From assembly GCF_023242315.1 (NCBI RefSeq), contig NZ_JALLIY010000017.1:112025-176024 (forward strand): a stretch of DNA of 64,000 nt. Direction: 5' to 3'. The notes under the pieces are model-generated. The model saw only the letters and a list, made by a program, of their open reading frames with translations, was not told the origin of the DNA and searched no databases. Of the stretch, positions 40,757 through 49,613 are shown one piece after another. Source of the DNA: Pseudomonas sp. MWU13-2105. GTDB taxonomy: Bacteria > Pseudomonadota > Gammaproteobacteria > Pseudomonadales > Pseudomonadaceae. Made by a program: the position numbers and the translations under genes. How positions within the stretch are numbered: position 1 is the first letter of the stretch; every line of letters begins with the position of its first letter.

Positions 40757-40979
40757 GAGGGCCCGGGCCTTGCTCGAGGTGGGCCTGGCTGCAATACCAG
40801 GCCTGTTCCACGTTCAGGGCGCGGTCACGGGGCAGGTGCACGCCGCAATGGGCACAACGGACCATGGGCGCGGCATCCAGTGCGTCCGCCGGGCGGGTGG
40901 GGGCGGCGGGCCGATTGAATTTGCGCCAGAACCACACGGCGGCCGCAATCAGTGCAATCCAGAACAGTAGGCGAACCAT
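40746..40979 (-). CDS. PP0621 family small membrane protein
   Basis: The 77-aa protein has one N-terminal membrane helix (LLFWIALIAAAVWFW) and a cytoplasmic-looking tail with MVRCAHCGVHLPRD and AWYCSQAHLEQ, a CxxC...C pattern that could bind metal. It is always next to pilS in the pseudomonads I recall. It overlaps pilS and probably shares its promoter. Function unknown. Confidence 0.85.
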   Translation of the reverse strand: MVRLLFWIALIAAAVWFWRKFNRPAAPTRPADALDAAPMVRCAHCGVHLPRDRALNVEQAWYCSQAHLEQGPGPRER

Positions 40980-41067
40980 GGCAACCCGCTTATTGGCAAA
41001 TGATCCGGCAGTTTAGCCAAGGACATGCCGGGCGCACAGCGCATTTGATGGGGGGCGTCAGGAAGGC

Positions 41068-41095
41068 AAAAAAAAGAGCCTCGAAAGGCTCTTTT
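41068..41095 (-). terminator. Terminator downstream of bamD
   Basis: AGAGCCT-CGAA-AGGCTCT is flanked by an A-run and TTTT, so it can work in both directions. It lies beyond the REPIN that follows bamD. Confidence 0.85.
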
Positions 41096-41115
41096 CTGAT
41101 GCTTGTCGCCGGTCA

Positions 41116-41202
41116 TGTGGGAGCGGAGCTTGCCCGCGAAGCTTTTGGCGGCCTCAAGGGCCTCTTCGCGGCGGTGCGGTGATCCGACAAGCTCCGCTCC
41201 CA
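41116..41202. repeat. REPIN (inverted REP pair)
   Basis: TGTGGGAGCGGAGCTTGCCC and an inverted GACAAGCTCCGCTCCCA. The copy is nearly identical to the one at 16860-16947, including the inner GCGGCGGTGCGGTGATC arm, and lies directly after the bamD stop. Confidence 0.87.
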
Positions 41203-41214
41203 TAGAGAGTGGAC

Positions 41215-42231
41215 TCAGTCGAACACGCCGAAAGTCATGTAGCTGAACCAGGAGCGGTTGCTGTTGTTGCCTTCGGCCTGGTGCTGATCTTCCTGGGCGG
41301 CATCGCCTTCCAGTGGTTTCAAGTCTGACGGAATCGCATCCTTGGCGTCCTGGAACTGCCGGACCACGTCCTGGTTGGCGCGGGTTTCTCCCGGCGGCAG
41401 CGGTGGACGGGATTCGATCAGGCCGAGGGTCACCTTGCTCATCCACGAACGGTTGTCGGCCTCGGCCACGCGTGGCACGAACTGACCATCCACCAGCGAT
41501 GGATGGGTCGGGTAGTTGCTTTTCAGCACTTCGAGGCTCGAGGCCGCCAGTTCGTCCAGGTGCAGGCGCTGGTACGACTCGACCATCACCGCCAGGCCGT
41601 CAGCGACCGAAGGGGTTTCCTGGAAGTTTTCCACTACATAGCGACCGCGGTTGGCCGCGGCGACATAGGCCTGACGGGTCAGGTAGTAGTCGGCGACGTG
41701 GATCTCGTAGGCCGCCAGCAGGTTGCGCAGGTAGATCATGCGCTGCTTGGCGTCCGGCGCGTAGCGGCTGTTCGGGTAGCGGCTGGTGAGCTGGGCGAAC
41801 TCGTTGTAGGAGTCGCGGGCCGCGCCCGGGTCACGCTTGGTCATGTCCAGCGGCAGGAAGCGCGCCAGCAGGCCGACGTCGCGGTCGAACGAGGTCAGGC
41901 CCTTGAGATAATAGGCGTAGTCGACGTTCGGATGCTGCGGGTGCAGGCGAATGAAACGCTCGGCGGCCGACTTGGCAGCCTCCGGCTCGCCATTCTTGTA
42001 GTTGGCGTAGATCAGTTCGAGCTGGGCCTGGTCGGCGTAGCGACCGAACGGATAACGCGACTCCAGAGCCTTGAGCTTGGCGGTGGCGCTGGTATAGCTG
42101 TGGTTGTCCAGGTCGGCCTGCGCCTGCTGGTACAGCTCGACTTCGCTCAAGTTTTCGTCGACGACTTCCTTCGACGAGCAAGCAGCAGTCAGTGCGAGGA
42201 TGGCGATCAGCAGCAGGTGTCTCACTTGCAT
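41215..42231 (-). CDS. bamD: Outer membrane protein assembly factor BamD
   Basis: The 338-aa lipoprotein has a signal ending LTAAC (Cys18). Five TPR-like repeats follow, including ELYQQAQADLDNHSYTSA and RYPFGRYADQAQLELIYANYK. BamD joins BamA, B, C and E to fold outer-membrane beta-barrels and is essential. The C-terminal extension (about 80 aa after the last TPR) is longer than in E. coli, as usual in Pseudomonas. It diverges from rluD. Confidence 0.95.
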   Translation of the reverse strand: MQVRHLLLIAILALTAACSSKEVVDENLSEVELYQQAQADLDNHSYTSATAKLKALESRYPFGRYADQAQLELIYANYKNGEPEAAKSAAERFIRLHPQHPNVDYAYYLKGLTSFDRDVGLLARFLPLDMTKRDPGAARDSYNEFAQLTSRYPNSRYAPDAKQRMIYLRNLLAAYEIHVADYYLTRQAYVAAANRGRYVVENFQETPSVADGLAVMVESYQRLHLDELAASSLEVLKSNYPTHPSLVDGQFVPRVAEADNRSWMSKVTLGLIESRPPLPPGETRANQDVVRQFQDAKDAIPSDLKPLEGDAAQEDQHQAEGNNSNRSWFSYMTFGVFD

Positions 42232-42381
42232 GGCGGCTTGCGTCCCTATGACGGCCGCTGTCTTGGGCGGGGCCGTCCTGTTATGATGAGTGCCCCGTTG
42301 ATAGCCTCGGGGCAAAAGACGCCGTATTTAACCACAAGCGCGCAGCCGAAACCAAAGGCTGTGCCGACGCCTAGTCCGAGC

Positions 42382-43344
42382 ATGTCCGATAAAATTGAAC
42401 TTCGCGCAGAGGTGCCGTCCGAACTGGGCGGTCAACGCCTCGATCAAGTCGCCGCCCAACTCTTCGCTGAGCACTCACGCTCGCGCCTTTCCGCCTGGAT
42501 CAAAGACGGCCGCCTGACTGTGGATGGAGCGGTTATCCGCCCACGCGACATTGTCCATGGCGGTGCTGTTCTTGAACTGACTGCCGAGCAGGAAGCTCAG
42601 GGTGAATGGATCGCCCAGGATATCGAACTCGATATCGTCTATGAAGACGACGATATCCTGGTGATCAACAAGCCCGCGGGCCTGGTGGTGCATCCGGCCG
42701 CCGGTCATGCCGACGGCACCTTGCTCAACGCCTTGCTGCACCACGTGCCGGATATCATCAATGTGCCGCGCGCGGGTATCGTGCATCGCCTGGACAAGGA
42801 CACCACCGGTCTGATGGTGGTGGCCAAGACCATCCAGGCGCAGACGCAGTTGGTCACGCAATTGCAGAGCCGTAGCGTCAGCCGGATCTACGAATGCATC
42901 GTGATCGGCGTGGTCACCGCCGGCGGCAAGATCAATGCGCCCATCGGTCGTCACGGCCAGCAGCGCCAGCGCATGGCGGTAATGGAGGGCGGCAAGCAGG
43001 CGGTGAGTCACTATCGCGTGCTGGAGCGCTTCCGTTCCCACACCCATGTCCGGGTCAAGCTGGAGACCGGTCGTACCCACCAGATTCGCGTGCACATGGC
43101 CCACATCAACTTCCCGTTGGTCGGCGATCCGGCCTACGGCGGTCGCTTCCGTATTCCGCCGGCGGCCAGCGTGACCATGGTCGAATCGCTGAAAAACTTC
43201 CCGCGCCAGGCCCTGCACGCACGCTTCCTCGAGTTGGATCATCCGACCAGCGGTAAGCGCATGAGCTGGGAATCGCCGCTGCCGGACGATTTCGTCTGGT
43301 TGCTGACGCTGCTCAAGCAGGACCGCGAGGCGTTCGTCGGGTGA
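42382..43344 (+). CDS. rluD: 23S rRNA pseudouridine synthase RluD
   Basis: The 320-aa synthase makes pseudouridines 1911, 1915 and 1917 in helix 69 of 23S rRNA. An N-terminal S4 domain (QRLDQVAAQLFAEHSRSRLS) precedes the catalytic domain; HRLDKDTTGLMVV has the catalytic Asp138. ATG 42382 gives MSDKIELRAEVP, and upstream in-frame codons are rejected. The stop overlaps the pgeF GTG start by four bases. Confidence 0.96.
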   Translation: MSDKIELRAEVPSELGGQRLDQVAAQLFAEHSRSRLSAWIKDGRLTVDGAVIRPRDIVHGGAVLELTAEQEAQGEWIAQDIELDIVYEDDDILVINKPAGLVVHPAAGHADGTLLNALLHHVPDIINVPRAGIVHRLDKDTTGLMVVAKTIQAQTQLVTQLQSRSVSRIYECIVIGVVTAGGKINAPIGRHGQQRQRMAVMEGGKQAVSHYRVLERFRSHTHVRVKLETGRTHQIRVHMAHINFPLVGDPAYGGRFRIPPAASVTMVESLKNFPRQALHARFLELDHPTSGKRMSWESPLPDDFVWLLTLLKQDREAFVG

Positions 43345-44066
43345 GTGACTGGCTGATTCCCGACTGGCCTGCGCCGGCCCGGGTCAGGGCCTGCGTGACC
43401 ACGCGGGCGGGCGGCGTCAGCCTGGCGCCGTTCGACAGTCTCAACCTCGGCGACCATGTCGACGACGACCCGCTCGCCGTCACGGAAAATCGCCGCCGGC
43501 TCACCGATACCTTCGCCATTCAGCCCGCCTGGCTACGCCAGGTGCATGGTGTCGGGGTGGTCGAGGCCGATCCGACGCTGACCGCCGAAGCCGACGCTAG
43601 CTGGACCCGTACTCCGGGCATTGCCTGCACCTCGATGACCGCCGATTGCCTGCCGGTGCTGTTTTGCGACCGTGCCGGTACTCGTGTGGCGGCAGCCCAC
43701 GCCGGTTGGCGCGGGTTGGCCGCGGGTGTGCTGGAAACCACCGTCGAGCGCCTGGACGTGCCGGCCTCGCAGATCCTCGTCTGGCTCGGCCCGGCCATCG
43801 GTCCCGGGGCCTTCGAAGTCGGGGCGGAAGTGCGCGAAGCCTTTCTCTCTACGCATCCTGAAACAATCGAAGCCTTCGTCCCCAGCGTCAATGCCGGGCG
43901 CTTCATGGCTGACATCTATGCCCTGGCGCGTCTGCGCCTGGCTGCCCGTGGAATCAGCGCCGTCCATGGTGGCGGGCTGTGTACGGTCAGCGATCCGCGC
44001 TTTTTCTCCTACCGGCGCAGTCCGCGTACCGGTCGCTTCGCCTCCCTGATCTGGCTGCAAGACTAG
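43341..44066 (+). CDS. pgeF: Purine nucleoside phosphorylase / laccase-domain protein (YfiH, PgeF)
   Basis: The 241-aa Cu-oxidase_4 family protein carries RQVHGVGVV, MTADCLPVLF and AAHAGWRGL, which supply the zinc-binding Cys and His residues. The family has been reported as polyphenol oxidase, as adenosine/inosine phosphorylase, and as a peptidoglycan-editing factor in E. coli; I cannot choose from sequence. GTG 43341 overlaps the rluD stop, so translation is coupled. Confidence 0.9.
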   Translation: MSDWLIPDWPAPARVRACVTTRAGGVSLAPFDSLNLGDHVDDDPLAVTENRRRLTDTFAIQPAWLRQVHGVGVVEADPTLTAEADASWTRTPGIACTSMTADCLPVLFCDRAGTRVAAAHAGWRGLAAGVLETTVERLDVPASQILVWLGPAIGPGAFEVGAEVREAFLSTHPETIEAFVPSVNAGRFMADIYALARLRLAARGISAVHGGGLCTVSDPRFFSYRRSPRTGRFASLIWLQD

Positions 44067-44096
44067 ACTCTTCTGATCTTCGTCAAGCTTGTGACG

Positions 44097-44125
44097 CTTG
44101 AATCTCTCAGAATAGGCCGCATCTA
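44097..44125 (+). promoter_or_regulatory. Heat-shock (sigma-32) promoter of clpB
   Basis: CTTGAA, a 14-base spacer, and CCGCATCTA match the RpoH consensus (CTTGAA / CCCCATnTA) with one mismatch. The start codon of clpB is about 70 bases downstream. Confidence 0.8.
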
Positions 44126-44196
44126 CTGGGGCATCTGGCAGGTTTCTTTATTCAGGTGCGTCCTTTGCTCCGGCCTGCTCCAAAGGAAGGTGACTC

Positions 44197-46761
44197 ATGC
44201 GTATAGATCGTTTAACCAGCAAATTGCAGTTGGCGTTGTCAGACGCCCAATCCCTGGCGGTCGGCCACGATCATCCGGCCATTGAGCCTGCGCACTTGAT
44301 GCAGGCGCTGCTGGAGCAGCAGGGCGGTTCGATCAAGCCGCTGCTGTTACAGGTCGGCTTCGATATCAACAGCCTGCGCAAGGAACTGAGCAAAGAGCTC
44401 GATCGCCTGCCGAAAATCCAGAATCCCACCGGCGACGTGAACATGTCCCAGGATCTGGCGCGCCTGCTCAACCAGGCCGATCGCCTGGCCCAGCAGAAGG
44501 GCGACCAATTCATTTCCAGCGAGCTGGTGCTGCTCGCCGCCATGGACGAGAACAGCAAGCTGGGCAAGTTGCTGCTCGGCCAGGGCGTGAGCAAGAAGGC
44601 CCTGGAGAATGCCATCAACAACCTGCGCGGCGGCGAGGCGGTCAATGACCCCAACGCCGAAGGCGCGCGCCAGGCCCTGGACAAGTACACCGTCGACCTG
44701 ACCAAGCGCGCCGAAGAGGGCAAGCTCGATCCGGTGATCGGTCGTGATGACGAGATCCGCCGCACGATCCAGGTGCTGCAACGGCGGACCAAGAACAACC
44801 CGGTACTGATCGGTGAGCCCGGTGTGGGCAAGACCGCGATTGCCGAGGGCCTGGCCCAGCGCATCATCAATGGCGAGGTGCCGGATGGCCTGAAGGGCAA
44901 GCGCCTGCTGTCCCTGGACATGGGCGCGCTGATTGCCGGCGCCAAGTACCGCGGCGAGTTCGAAGAACGCCTGAAGTCGCTGCTCAACGAACTGTCGAAG
45001 CAGGAAGGGCAGATCATTCTGTTTATCGACGAACTGCACACCATGGTCGGCGCCGGCAAGGGCGAGGGCTCGATGGATGCGGGCAACATGCTCAAGCCGG
45101 CCTTGGCCCGTGGCGAGCTGCACTGCGTCGGGGCGACCACGCTCAATGAATATCGCCAATATATAGAGAAGGACGCGGCCCTCGAGCGGCGCTTCCAGAA
45201 GGTGCTGGTGGATGAGCCGAGCGAAGAGGACACCATTGCCATCCTTCGCGGCCTGAAAGAGCGTTATGAAGTGCACCACAAGGTGGCGATCACCGACGGT
45301 GCGATTATCGCGGCGGCCAAGCTCAGTCATCGCTATATCACCGACCGCCAGTTGCCGGACAAGGCCATCGACCTGATCGACGAGGCCGCCAGCCGTATCC
45401 GCATGGAGATCGACTCCAAGCCGGAAGTGCTGGACCGTCTGGAGCGGCGCCTGATCCAGCTCAAGGTCGAATCCCAGGCCCTGAAGAAAGAAGACGACGA
45501 AGCGGCAAAAAAGCGCCTGGAAAAACTCCAGGAAGAAATTGTCCGCCTGGAGCGCGAGTACGCCGATCTGGAAGAAGTCTGGACTTCGGAAAAAGCCGAA
45601 GTGCAGGGCTCGGCGCAGATCCAGCAGAAAATCGAGCAGTCGCGCCAGGAACTGGAAGCGGCACGCCGCAAGGGCGACCTCAATCGTATGGCTGAACTGC
45701 AATATGGCGTGATTCCGGATCTGGAACGCAGCCTGCAGATGGTCGACCAGCATGGCAAGAGCGAGAACCAGCTGCTGCGCAGCAAAGTGACTGAAGAGGA
45801 AATCGCTGAAGTCGTGTCGAAGTGGACTGGTATTCCGGTGTCCAAGATGCTCGAAGGTGAGCGCGACAAGCTGATGAAGATGGAGAGCCTGCTGCACCAG
45901 CGCGTGATCGGCCAGAACGAGGCGGTGGTGGCGGTGGCCAACGCGGTGCGGCGCTCCCGGGCCGGTTTGTCCGATCCGAACCGGCCGAGCGGTTCCTTTA
46001 TGTTCCTCGGCCCGACCGGCGTGGGCAAGACCGAGCTGTGCAAGGCGCTGGCCGAGTTCCTCTTCGATACCGAGGAGGCCATGGTGCGCATCGATATGTC
46101 GGAGTTCATGGAGAAACACTCCGTGGCCCGCCTGATCGGGGCTCCACCAGGCTATGTGGGCTATGAGGAGGGCGGTTACCTGACCGAGGCGGTGCGGCGC
46201 AAGCCTTACTCGGTGATCCTCCTGGACGAGGTCGAGAAGGCCCACCCGGATGTGTTCAACATCCTGCTGCAAGTGCTGGAAGACGGTCGCCTGACCGATA
46301 GCCATGGTCGTACCGTGGATTTCCGCAATACCGTGATCGTGATGACCTCCAACCTGGGCTCGGTACAGATCCAGGAACTGGTGGGAGATCGTGAAGCGCA
46401 ACGGGCGGCGGTCATGGACGCGGTGAGTACGCATTTCCGGCCGGAGTTCATCAACCGGATTGACGAGGTGGTGATTTTCGAGCCCCTGGCGCGAGATCAG
46501 ATCGCTGGCATTACCGAGATCCAGTTGGGTCGCCTGCGTAGCCGTCTGGCGGAGCGCGAGCTGAAGCTGGAGCTGAGCGACGAGGCCTTGGATAAGCTGA
46601 TCGCGGTAGGTTACGACCCGGTCTATGGCGCGCGGCCGCTCAAACGCGCGATCCAGCGCTGGATCGAGAACCCGTTGGCGCAACTGATCCTGTCGGGGCA
46701 ATTCCTGCCGGGAACCAGCGTGACGGCCACGGTGGCCAACGACGAGATCGTGTTTGCCTGA
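44197..46761 (+). CDS. clpB: Disaggregase chaperone ClpB
   Basis: The 854-aa Hsp100 resolves aggregates with DnaK. Its N domain (1-145) carries two Clp_N repeats. NBD1 has Walker A GEPGVGKTA at 206-214, the M-domain coiled coil spans about 405-525, and NBD2 has Walker A GPTGVGKTE at 605-613. It lacks the ClpP-binding IGL loop, as expected for ClpB. A sigma-32 type promoter lies upstream. It is monocistronic. Confidence 0.97.
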   Translation: MRIDRLTSKLQLALSDAQSLAVGHDHPAIEPAHLMQALLEQQGGSIKPLLLQVGFDINSLRKELSKELDRLPKIQNPTGDVNMSQDLARLLNQADRLAQQKGDQFISSELVLLAAMDENSKLGKLLLGQGVSKKALENAINNLRGGEAVNDPNAEGARQALDKYTVDLTKRAEEGKLDPVIGRDDEIRRTIQVLQRRTKNNPVLIGEPGVGKTAIAEGLAQRIINGEVPDGLKGKRLLSLDMGALIAGAKYRGEFEERLKSLLNELSKQEGQIILFIDELHTMVGAGKGEGSMDAGNMLKPALARGELHCVGATTLNEYRQYIEKDAALERRFQKVLVDEPSEEDTIAILRGLKERYEVHHKVAITDGAIIAAAKLSHRYITDRQLPDKAIDLIDEAASRIRMEIDSKPEVLDRLERRLIQLKVESQALKKEDDEAAKKRLEKLQEEIVRLEREYADLEEVWTSEKAEVQGSAQIQQKIEQSRQELEAARRKGDLNRMAELQYGVIPDLERSLQMVDQHGKSENQLLRSKVTEEEIAEVVSKWTGIPVSKMLEGERDKLMKMESLLHQRVIGQNEAVVAVANAVRRSRAGLSDPNRPSGSFMFLGPTGVGKTELCKALAEFLFDTEEAMVRIDMSEFMEKHSVARLIGAPPGYVGYEEGGYLTEAVRRKPYSVILLDEVEKAHPDVFNILLQVLEDGRLTDSHGRTVDFRNTVIVMTSNLGSVQIQELVGDREAQRAAVMDAVSTHFRPEFINRIDEVVIFEPLARDQIAGITEIQLGRLRSRLAERELKLELSDEALDKLIAVGYDPVYGARPLKRAIQRWIENPLAQLILSGQFLPGTSVTATVANDEIVFA

Positions 46762-46786
46762 GTCCTTGGGGATCTGCACGATCCCC

Positions 46787-46866
46787 GGAGCCGGCTTGCC
46801 GGCGATGAGGCCGCTAAGTCTTGCATCGACTATGCGACCGCTATCGCCAGCAAGCTGGCGCCTACA
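46787..46866. repeat. REP pair after clpB
   Basis: GGAGCCGGCTTGCCGGCGATGAG faces CTATCGCCAGCAAGCTGGCGCC, an inverted, diverged REP pair. The subtype resembles the REP units at 6790 and 16329. Confidence 0.7.
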
Positions 46867-47030
46867 AAGGGGGGATTGCGATTTTGGAAGGCTTTTTTTC
46901 GAAAGGGCGTTGAACTCAGGGGCAAAGGCTTGTAAAGTGCGCCCCGCAGTACGTCACCCCTCGGACTTCTCTTACAAGGGAAATTCGGAAAAAAGATTGC
47001 AAATCATTGTCTTGAAAGCAATTTAGGGGG

Positions 47031-47058
47031 TTGACAGAGGTTTCCAGAGTTGTAGAAT
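47031..47058 (+). promoter_or_regulatory. Promoter of the tRNA operon
   Basis: TTGACA and TAGAAT are separated by 16 bases and followed by a GC-rich discriminator (AGCGCGCC), typical of growth-controlled stable RNA promoters. Confidence 0.75.
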
Positions 47059-47159
47059 AGCGCGCCTCAGACAAGCGAACGCAGCGATGCAAAAGCCTGG
47101 TTGAGGAAGCTTTCAGTGATGGAAGTCTGCGGTAAAGGTTGTAACTTGAAATATGTAGT

Positions 47160-47235
47160 TCCGTGATAGCTCAGTCGGTAGAGCAAATGACTGTTAATCA
47201 TTGGGTCCCAGGTTCGAGTCCTGGTCACGGAGCCA
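47160..47235 (+). tRNA. tRNA-Asn (GTT)
   Basis: The acceptor stem TCCGTGA/TCACGGA, D-loop AGCTCAGTCGGTAGAGC, anticodon loop CTGTTAA and T-loop GGTTCGAGTCC are all present. CCA is encoded. First gene of the cluster. Confidence 0.97.
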
Positions 47236-47244
47236 ATTTCAAAT

Positions 47245-47321
47245 CGGGGTATAGCGCAGTCCGGTAGCGCGCCTGCTTTGGGAGCAGGATGTCAGGAGTT
47301 CGAATCCCCTTACCCCGACCA
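47245..47321 (+). tRNA. tRNA-Pro (TGG), copy 1
   Basis: This 77-base tRNA has acceptor CGGGGTA/TACCCCG, anticodon stem CCTGC/GCAGG and loop TTTGGGA giving TGG, with CCA encoded. Confidence 0.97.
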
Positions 47322-47326
47322 TTTTT

Positions 47327-47402
47327 GGGTCGTTAGCTCAGTTGGTAGAGCAGTTGGCTTTTAACCAATTGGTCGTAGGTTCGAATCCCACACGACCCAC
47401 CA
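47327..47402 (+). tRNA. tRNA-Lys (TTT)
   Basis: The acceptor GGGTCGT/ACGACCC, anticodon loop CTTTTAA and T-arm GGTTCGAATCC form a full cloverleaf with encoded CCA. It is separated by five bases from tRNA-Pro copy 1. Confidence 0.97.
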
Positions 47403-47463
47403 TTTTTGATACCAGTTCGCTGGGATTGAATCTTAAGATCAGAGGCCAAAAGCGCTGATCGCA

Positions 47464-47493
47464 GAAGGCGCCTGTAACGGGTGCCTTTTTTTT
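47464..47493 (+). terminator. Terminator after tRNA-Lys
   Basis: AAGGCGCC-TGTAAC-GGTGCCTT pairs (one G-T) and runs into TTTTTTTT. It would end the Asn-Pro-Lys transcript before the second tRNA-Pro copy. Confidence 0.85.
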
Positions 47494-47495
47494 AC

Positions 47496-47572
47496 CGGGG
47501 TATAGCGCAGTCCGGTAGCGCGCCTGCTTTGGGAGCAGGATGTCAGGAGTTCGAATCCCCTTACCCCGACCA
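47496..47572 (+). tRNA. tRNA-Pro (TGG), copy 2
   Basis: It is identical over all 77 bases to the copy at 47245-47321, but identity stops at the gene ends. It follows a terminator and has its own terminator. Confidence 0.97.
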
Positions 47573-47581
47573 TATACAAAC

Positions 47582-47608
47582 AAGGCGTCCAATAGGACGC
47601 CTTTTTTG
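47582..47608 (+). terminator. Terminator after tRNA-Pro copy 2
   Basis: AAGGCGTCC-AATA-GGACGCCTT with TTTTTTG following, a perfect 9-bp stem. Confidence 0.92.
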
Positions 47609-47766
47609 TATCTGGATTCAAGAGGCTGCGATGGATCAAGGACTGTTCAATGCGTTGAGGTCATGCTAAAACCTTCCTTTTGTCAATCTGTCTGTAGTGC
47701 TCGAAAAATAAGGGTCATTGCCGCGGATTGAGCGGTTCTCATAGGCATTTGTAGGTAAGGTTTTCC

Positions 47767-48537
47767 ATGAAGGCGGTAATTCTGGCGGGTGGGCTGGGCA
47801 CGCGTATTTCTGAAGAGTCTCATCTGCGTCCCAAGCCGATGATCGAAGTCGGTGGCAAGCCGATTCTCTGGCATATCATGAAGATCTATTCCTACTACGG
47901 GATCAATGATTTCGTAATTTGCTGCGGCTACAAGGGGTATGTGATCAAGGAGTATTTCGCCAACTACTTCATGCACATGTCCGATGTGACGTTCGATATG
48001 TCCAGTAACACCATGGAAGTCCATCAGCGCTATGTTGAGCCTTGGCGTGTGACATTGGTCAATACCGGTGAGGATACCTTGACCGGCGGGCGCTTGAAGC
48101 GTGTCCGAGAGCACCTTGGCAACGAGCCGTTCTGCTTTACCTACGGCGACGGTGTGGCTGATGTCAATATCCGAGAGTTGATCGACTTCCACCATGCCCA
48201 CGGGAAGCTTGCTACCGTAACGGCCATCCAGCCGCCGGGCAGGTATGGTGCGCTTAACATGCAAGGCAGTCGGGTCAACAGCTTCCAGGAAAAACCTGCC
48301 GGTGACGGCGCCTGGATCAATGGCGGCTACTTTGTGCTGGATCCGGCGGTCATCGACTATATCGCTGACGATCAATCCAGTTGGGAAGCCGAGCCGCTGA
48401 TGCAACTGGCCGAAGAGGGAAATCTCATGGCTTACCAGCACCGCGGTTTTTGGCAGGCGATGGATACTCTGCGAGACAAGAATCACCTCGAGGACCTGTG
48501 GAGCAAGGGTAATCCACCCTGGAAGCGCTGGGCATGA
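47767..48537 (+). CDS. rfbF: Glucose-1-phosphate cytidylyltransferase
   Basis: The 256-aa enzyme makes CDP-glucose from CTP and glucose-1-phosphate, the entry to CDP-deoxysugars. The nucleotide-binding start is MKAVILAGGLGTRISEES, followed by RPKPMIEVGGKPILWHIMK; FTYGDGVADVNI carries the metal-binding Asp. AAGG lies seven bases before the ATG. It is the first gene of the polysaccharide locus and overlaps rfbG (ATGA). The tRNA terminators upstream imply its own promoter within 47609-47766, where only weak elements (TTGTCA at 47680) are visible. Confidence 0.95.
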   Translation: MKAVILAGGLGTRISEESHLRPKPMIEVGGKPILWHIMKIYSYYGINDFVICCGYKGYVIKEYFANYFMHMSDVTFDMSSNTMEVHQRYVEPWRVTLVNTGEDTLTGGRLKRVREHLGNEPFCFTYGDGVADVNIRELIDFHHAHGKLATVTAIQPPGRYGALNMQGSRVNSFQEKPAGDGAWINGGYFVLDPAVIDYIADDQSSWEAEPLMQLAEEGNLMAYQHRGFWQAMDTLRDKNHLEDLWSKGNPPWKRWA

Positions 48538-49613
48538 ATCAGTTCGCTGAGATCTATCGAGGCCGCAGGGTCCTGCTGACCGGGCATACGGGGTTCAAGG
48601 GCAGCTGGTTGGCGACTTGGCTCTTGGAACTGGGTGCGCAGGTGACGGGACTCGGTTTGGCTCCCGAGAGCGCACCGGCTCACTGGGATCTGTTGAACAG
48701 CGCTTCGATTGATTTGCGTGGTGATATTCGCGATCATGCGGTGGTGCGCAGTGCGTTCGAGCAGGCTCAGCCGGAAATCGTTTTTCACCTCGCAGCCCAG
48801 GCGCTGGTTCGGCGTTCGTATCGTGACCCGCTGGAAAGTTGGTCGACCAACGTGATGGGCACGGCGAACGTCCTTGAGGCCTGCCGGCTGACGCCCTGTG
48901 TGCGAGCGGTGGTCGTGATCACGACGGACAAGGTATATGCCAACCAAGAGTGGCCTTGGGGGTATCGTGAAAATGACCGCCTTGGCGGTCATGACCCTTA
49001 TAGTGCTTCCAAGGCTGCCAGTGAATTGGTTGTCGACAGCTATCGCAAGGCGTTCTGGGGGGCGGATGGCGCGCCGTTGATCGCCTCTGCACGCGCTGGC
49101 AATGTCATCGGGGGGGGGGATTGGTCGGAGGATCGTCTCATTCCCGATCTGGTCAAGGCTGTGCAAGCTGGCCAATCGCTGGAAATTCGCTCTCCCCAAT
49201 CGACACGCCCATGGCAGCACGTGCTCGAATGCTTGTCCGGTTATCTTCTGCTTGGCCAGCGTCTTCTGGCGTCCGACAAGTCGGTTGCCGGCGGCTGGAA
49301 TTTTGGTCCTGCCGCGCAAGACAATCGTACGGTTGCGGAGGTGCTGACAGGGCTGCAGCGACACTGGCCCGAACTCTCCTGGCACACGACATCGGTGGCG
49401 CAGCCCCATGAAGCCAGCCTGCTTTACCTCGACTGCGCGCAAGCACGTGCGCGCCTGGGTTGGCAGCCGGTCTGGAGTCTGGAGCAGAGCCTGGAAATGA
49501 CCGCTGATTGGTATCGTCATCAGTCCTCCACGGGGCAGGCAATCACCCGTGATCAGCTGGCGCGGTATATCCGCGCGGCAGCAGAGGCCGGTTGTATCTG
49601 GGTCGAGTCATGA
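48534..49613 (+). CDS. rfbG: CDP-glucose 4,6-dehydratase
   Basis: The 359-aa short-chain dehydrogenase-type enzyme has an NAD motif (TGHTGFKGSWLATWL) and the catalytic YSASKAASE. HLAAQALVRRSY and RPWQHVLE are typical RfbG blocks. The product is CDP-4-keto-6-deoxyglucose, the common precursor used by the following genes. It overlaps both neighbours by four bases. Confidence 0.95.
   Translation: MNQFAEIYRGRRVLLTGHTGFKGSWLATWLLELGAQVTGLGLAPESAPAHWDLLNSASIDLRGDIRDHAVVRSAFEQAQPEIVFHLAAQALVRRSYRDPLESWSTNVMGTANVLEACRLTPCVRAVVVITTDKVYANQEWPWGYRENDRLGGHDPYSASKAASELVVDSYRKAFWGADGAPLIASARAGNVIGGGDWSEDRLIPDLVKAVQAGQSLEIRSPQSTRPWQHVLECLSGYLLLGQRLLASDKSVAGGWNFGPAAQDNRTVAEVLTGLQRHWPELSWHTTSVAQPHEASLLYLDCAQARARLGWQPVWSLEQSLEMTADWYRHQSSTGQAITRDQLARYIRAAAEAGCIWVES

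Larger units (their letters stand above)
46762..47159. other. Spacer between clpB and the tRNA cluster
   Basis: This 398-bp spacer holds a REP pair and a strong stable-RNA promoter (both listed separately) and then the tRNA leader. The middle (46870-47030) shows no gene. Confidence 0.6.

Noticed and set aside
44347..46779. Minus-strand open frame of 810 codons
   Set aside because: It is the antisense shadow of clpB.
47496..47572. GGTAGCG in the tRNA-Pro D-arm as a JUMPstart/ops element for the polysaccharide operon
   Set aside because: The match is part of a complete tRNA D-arm, occurs identically in the first tRNA-Pro, and is followed by a strong terminator before rfbF.
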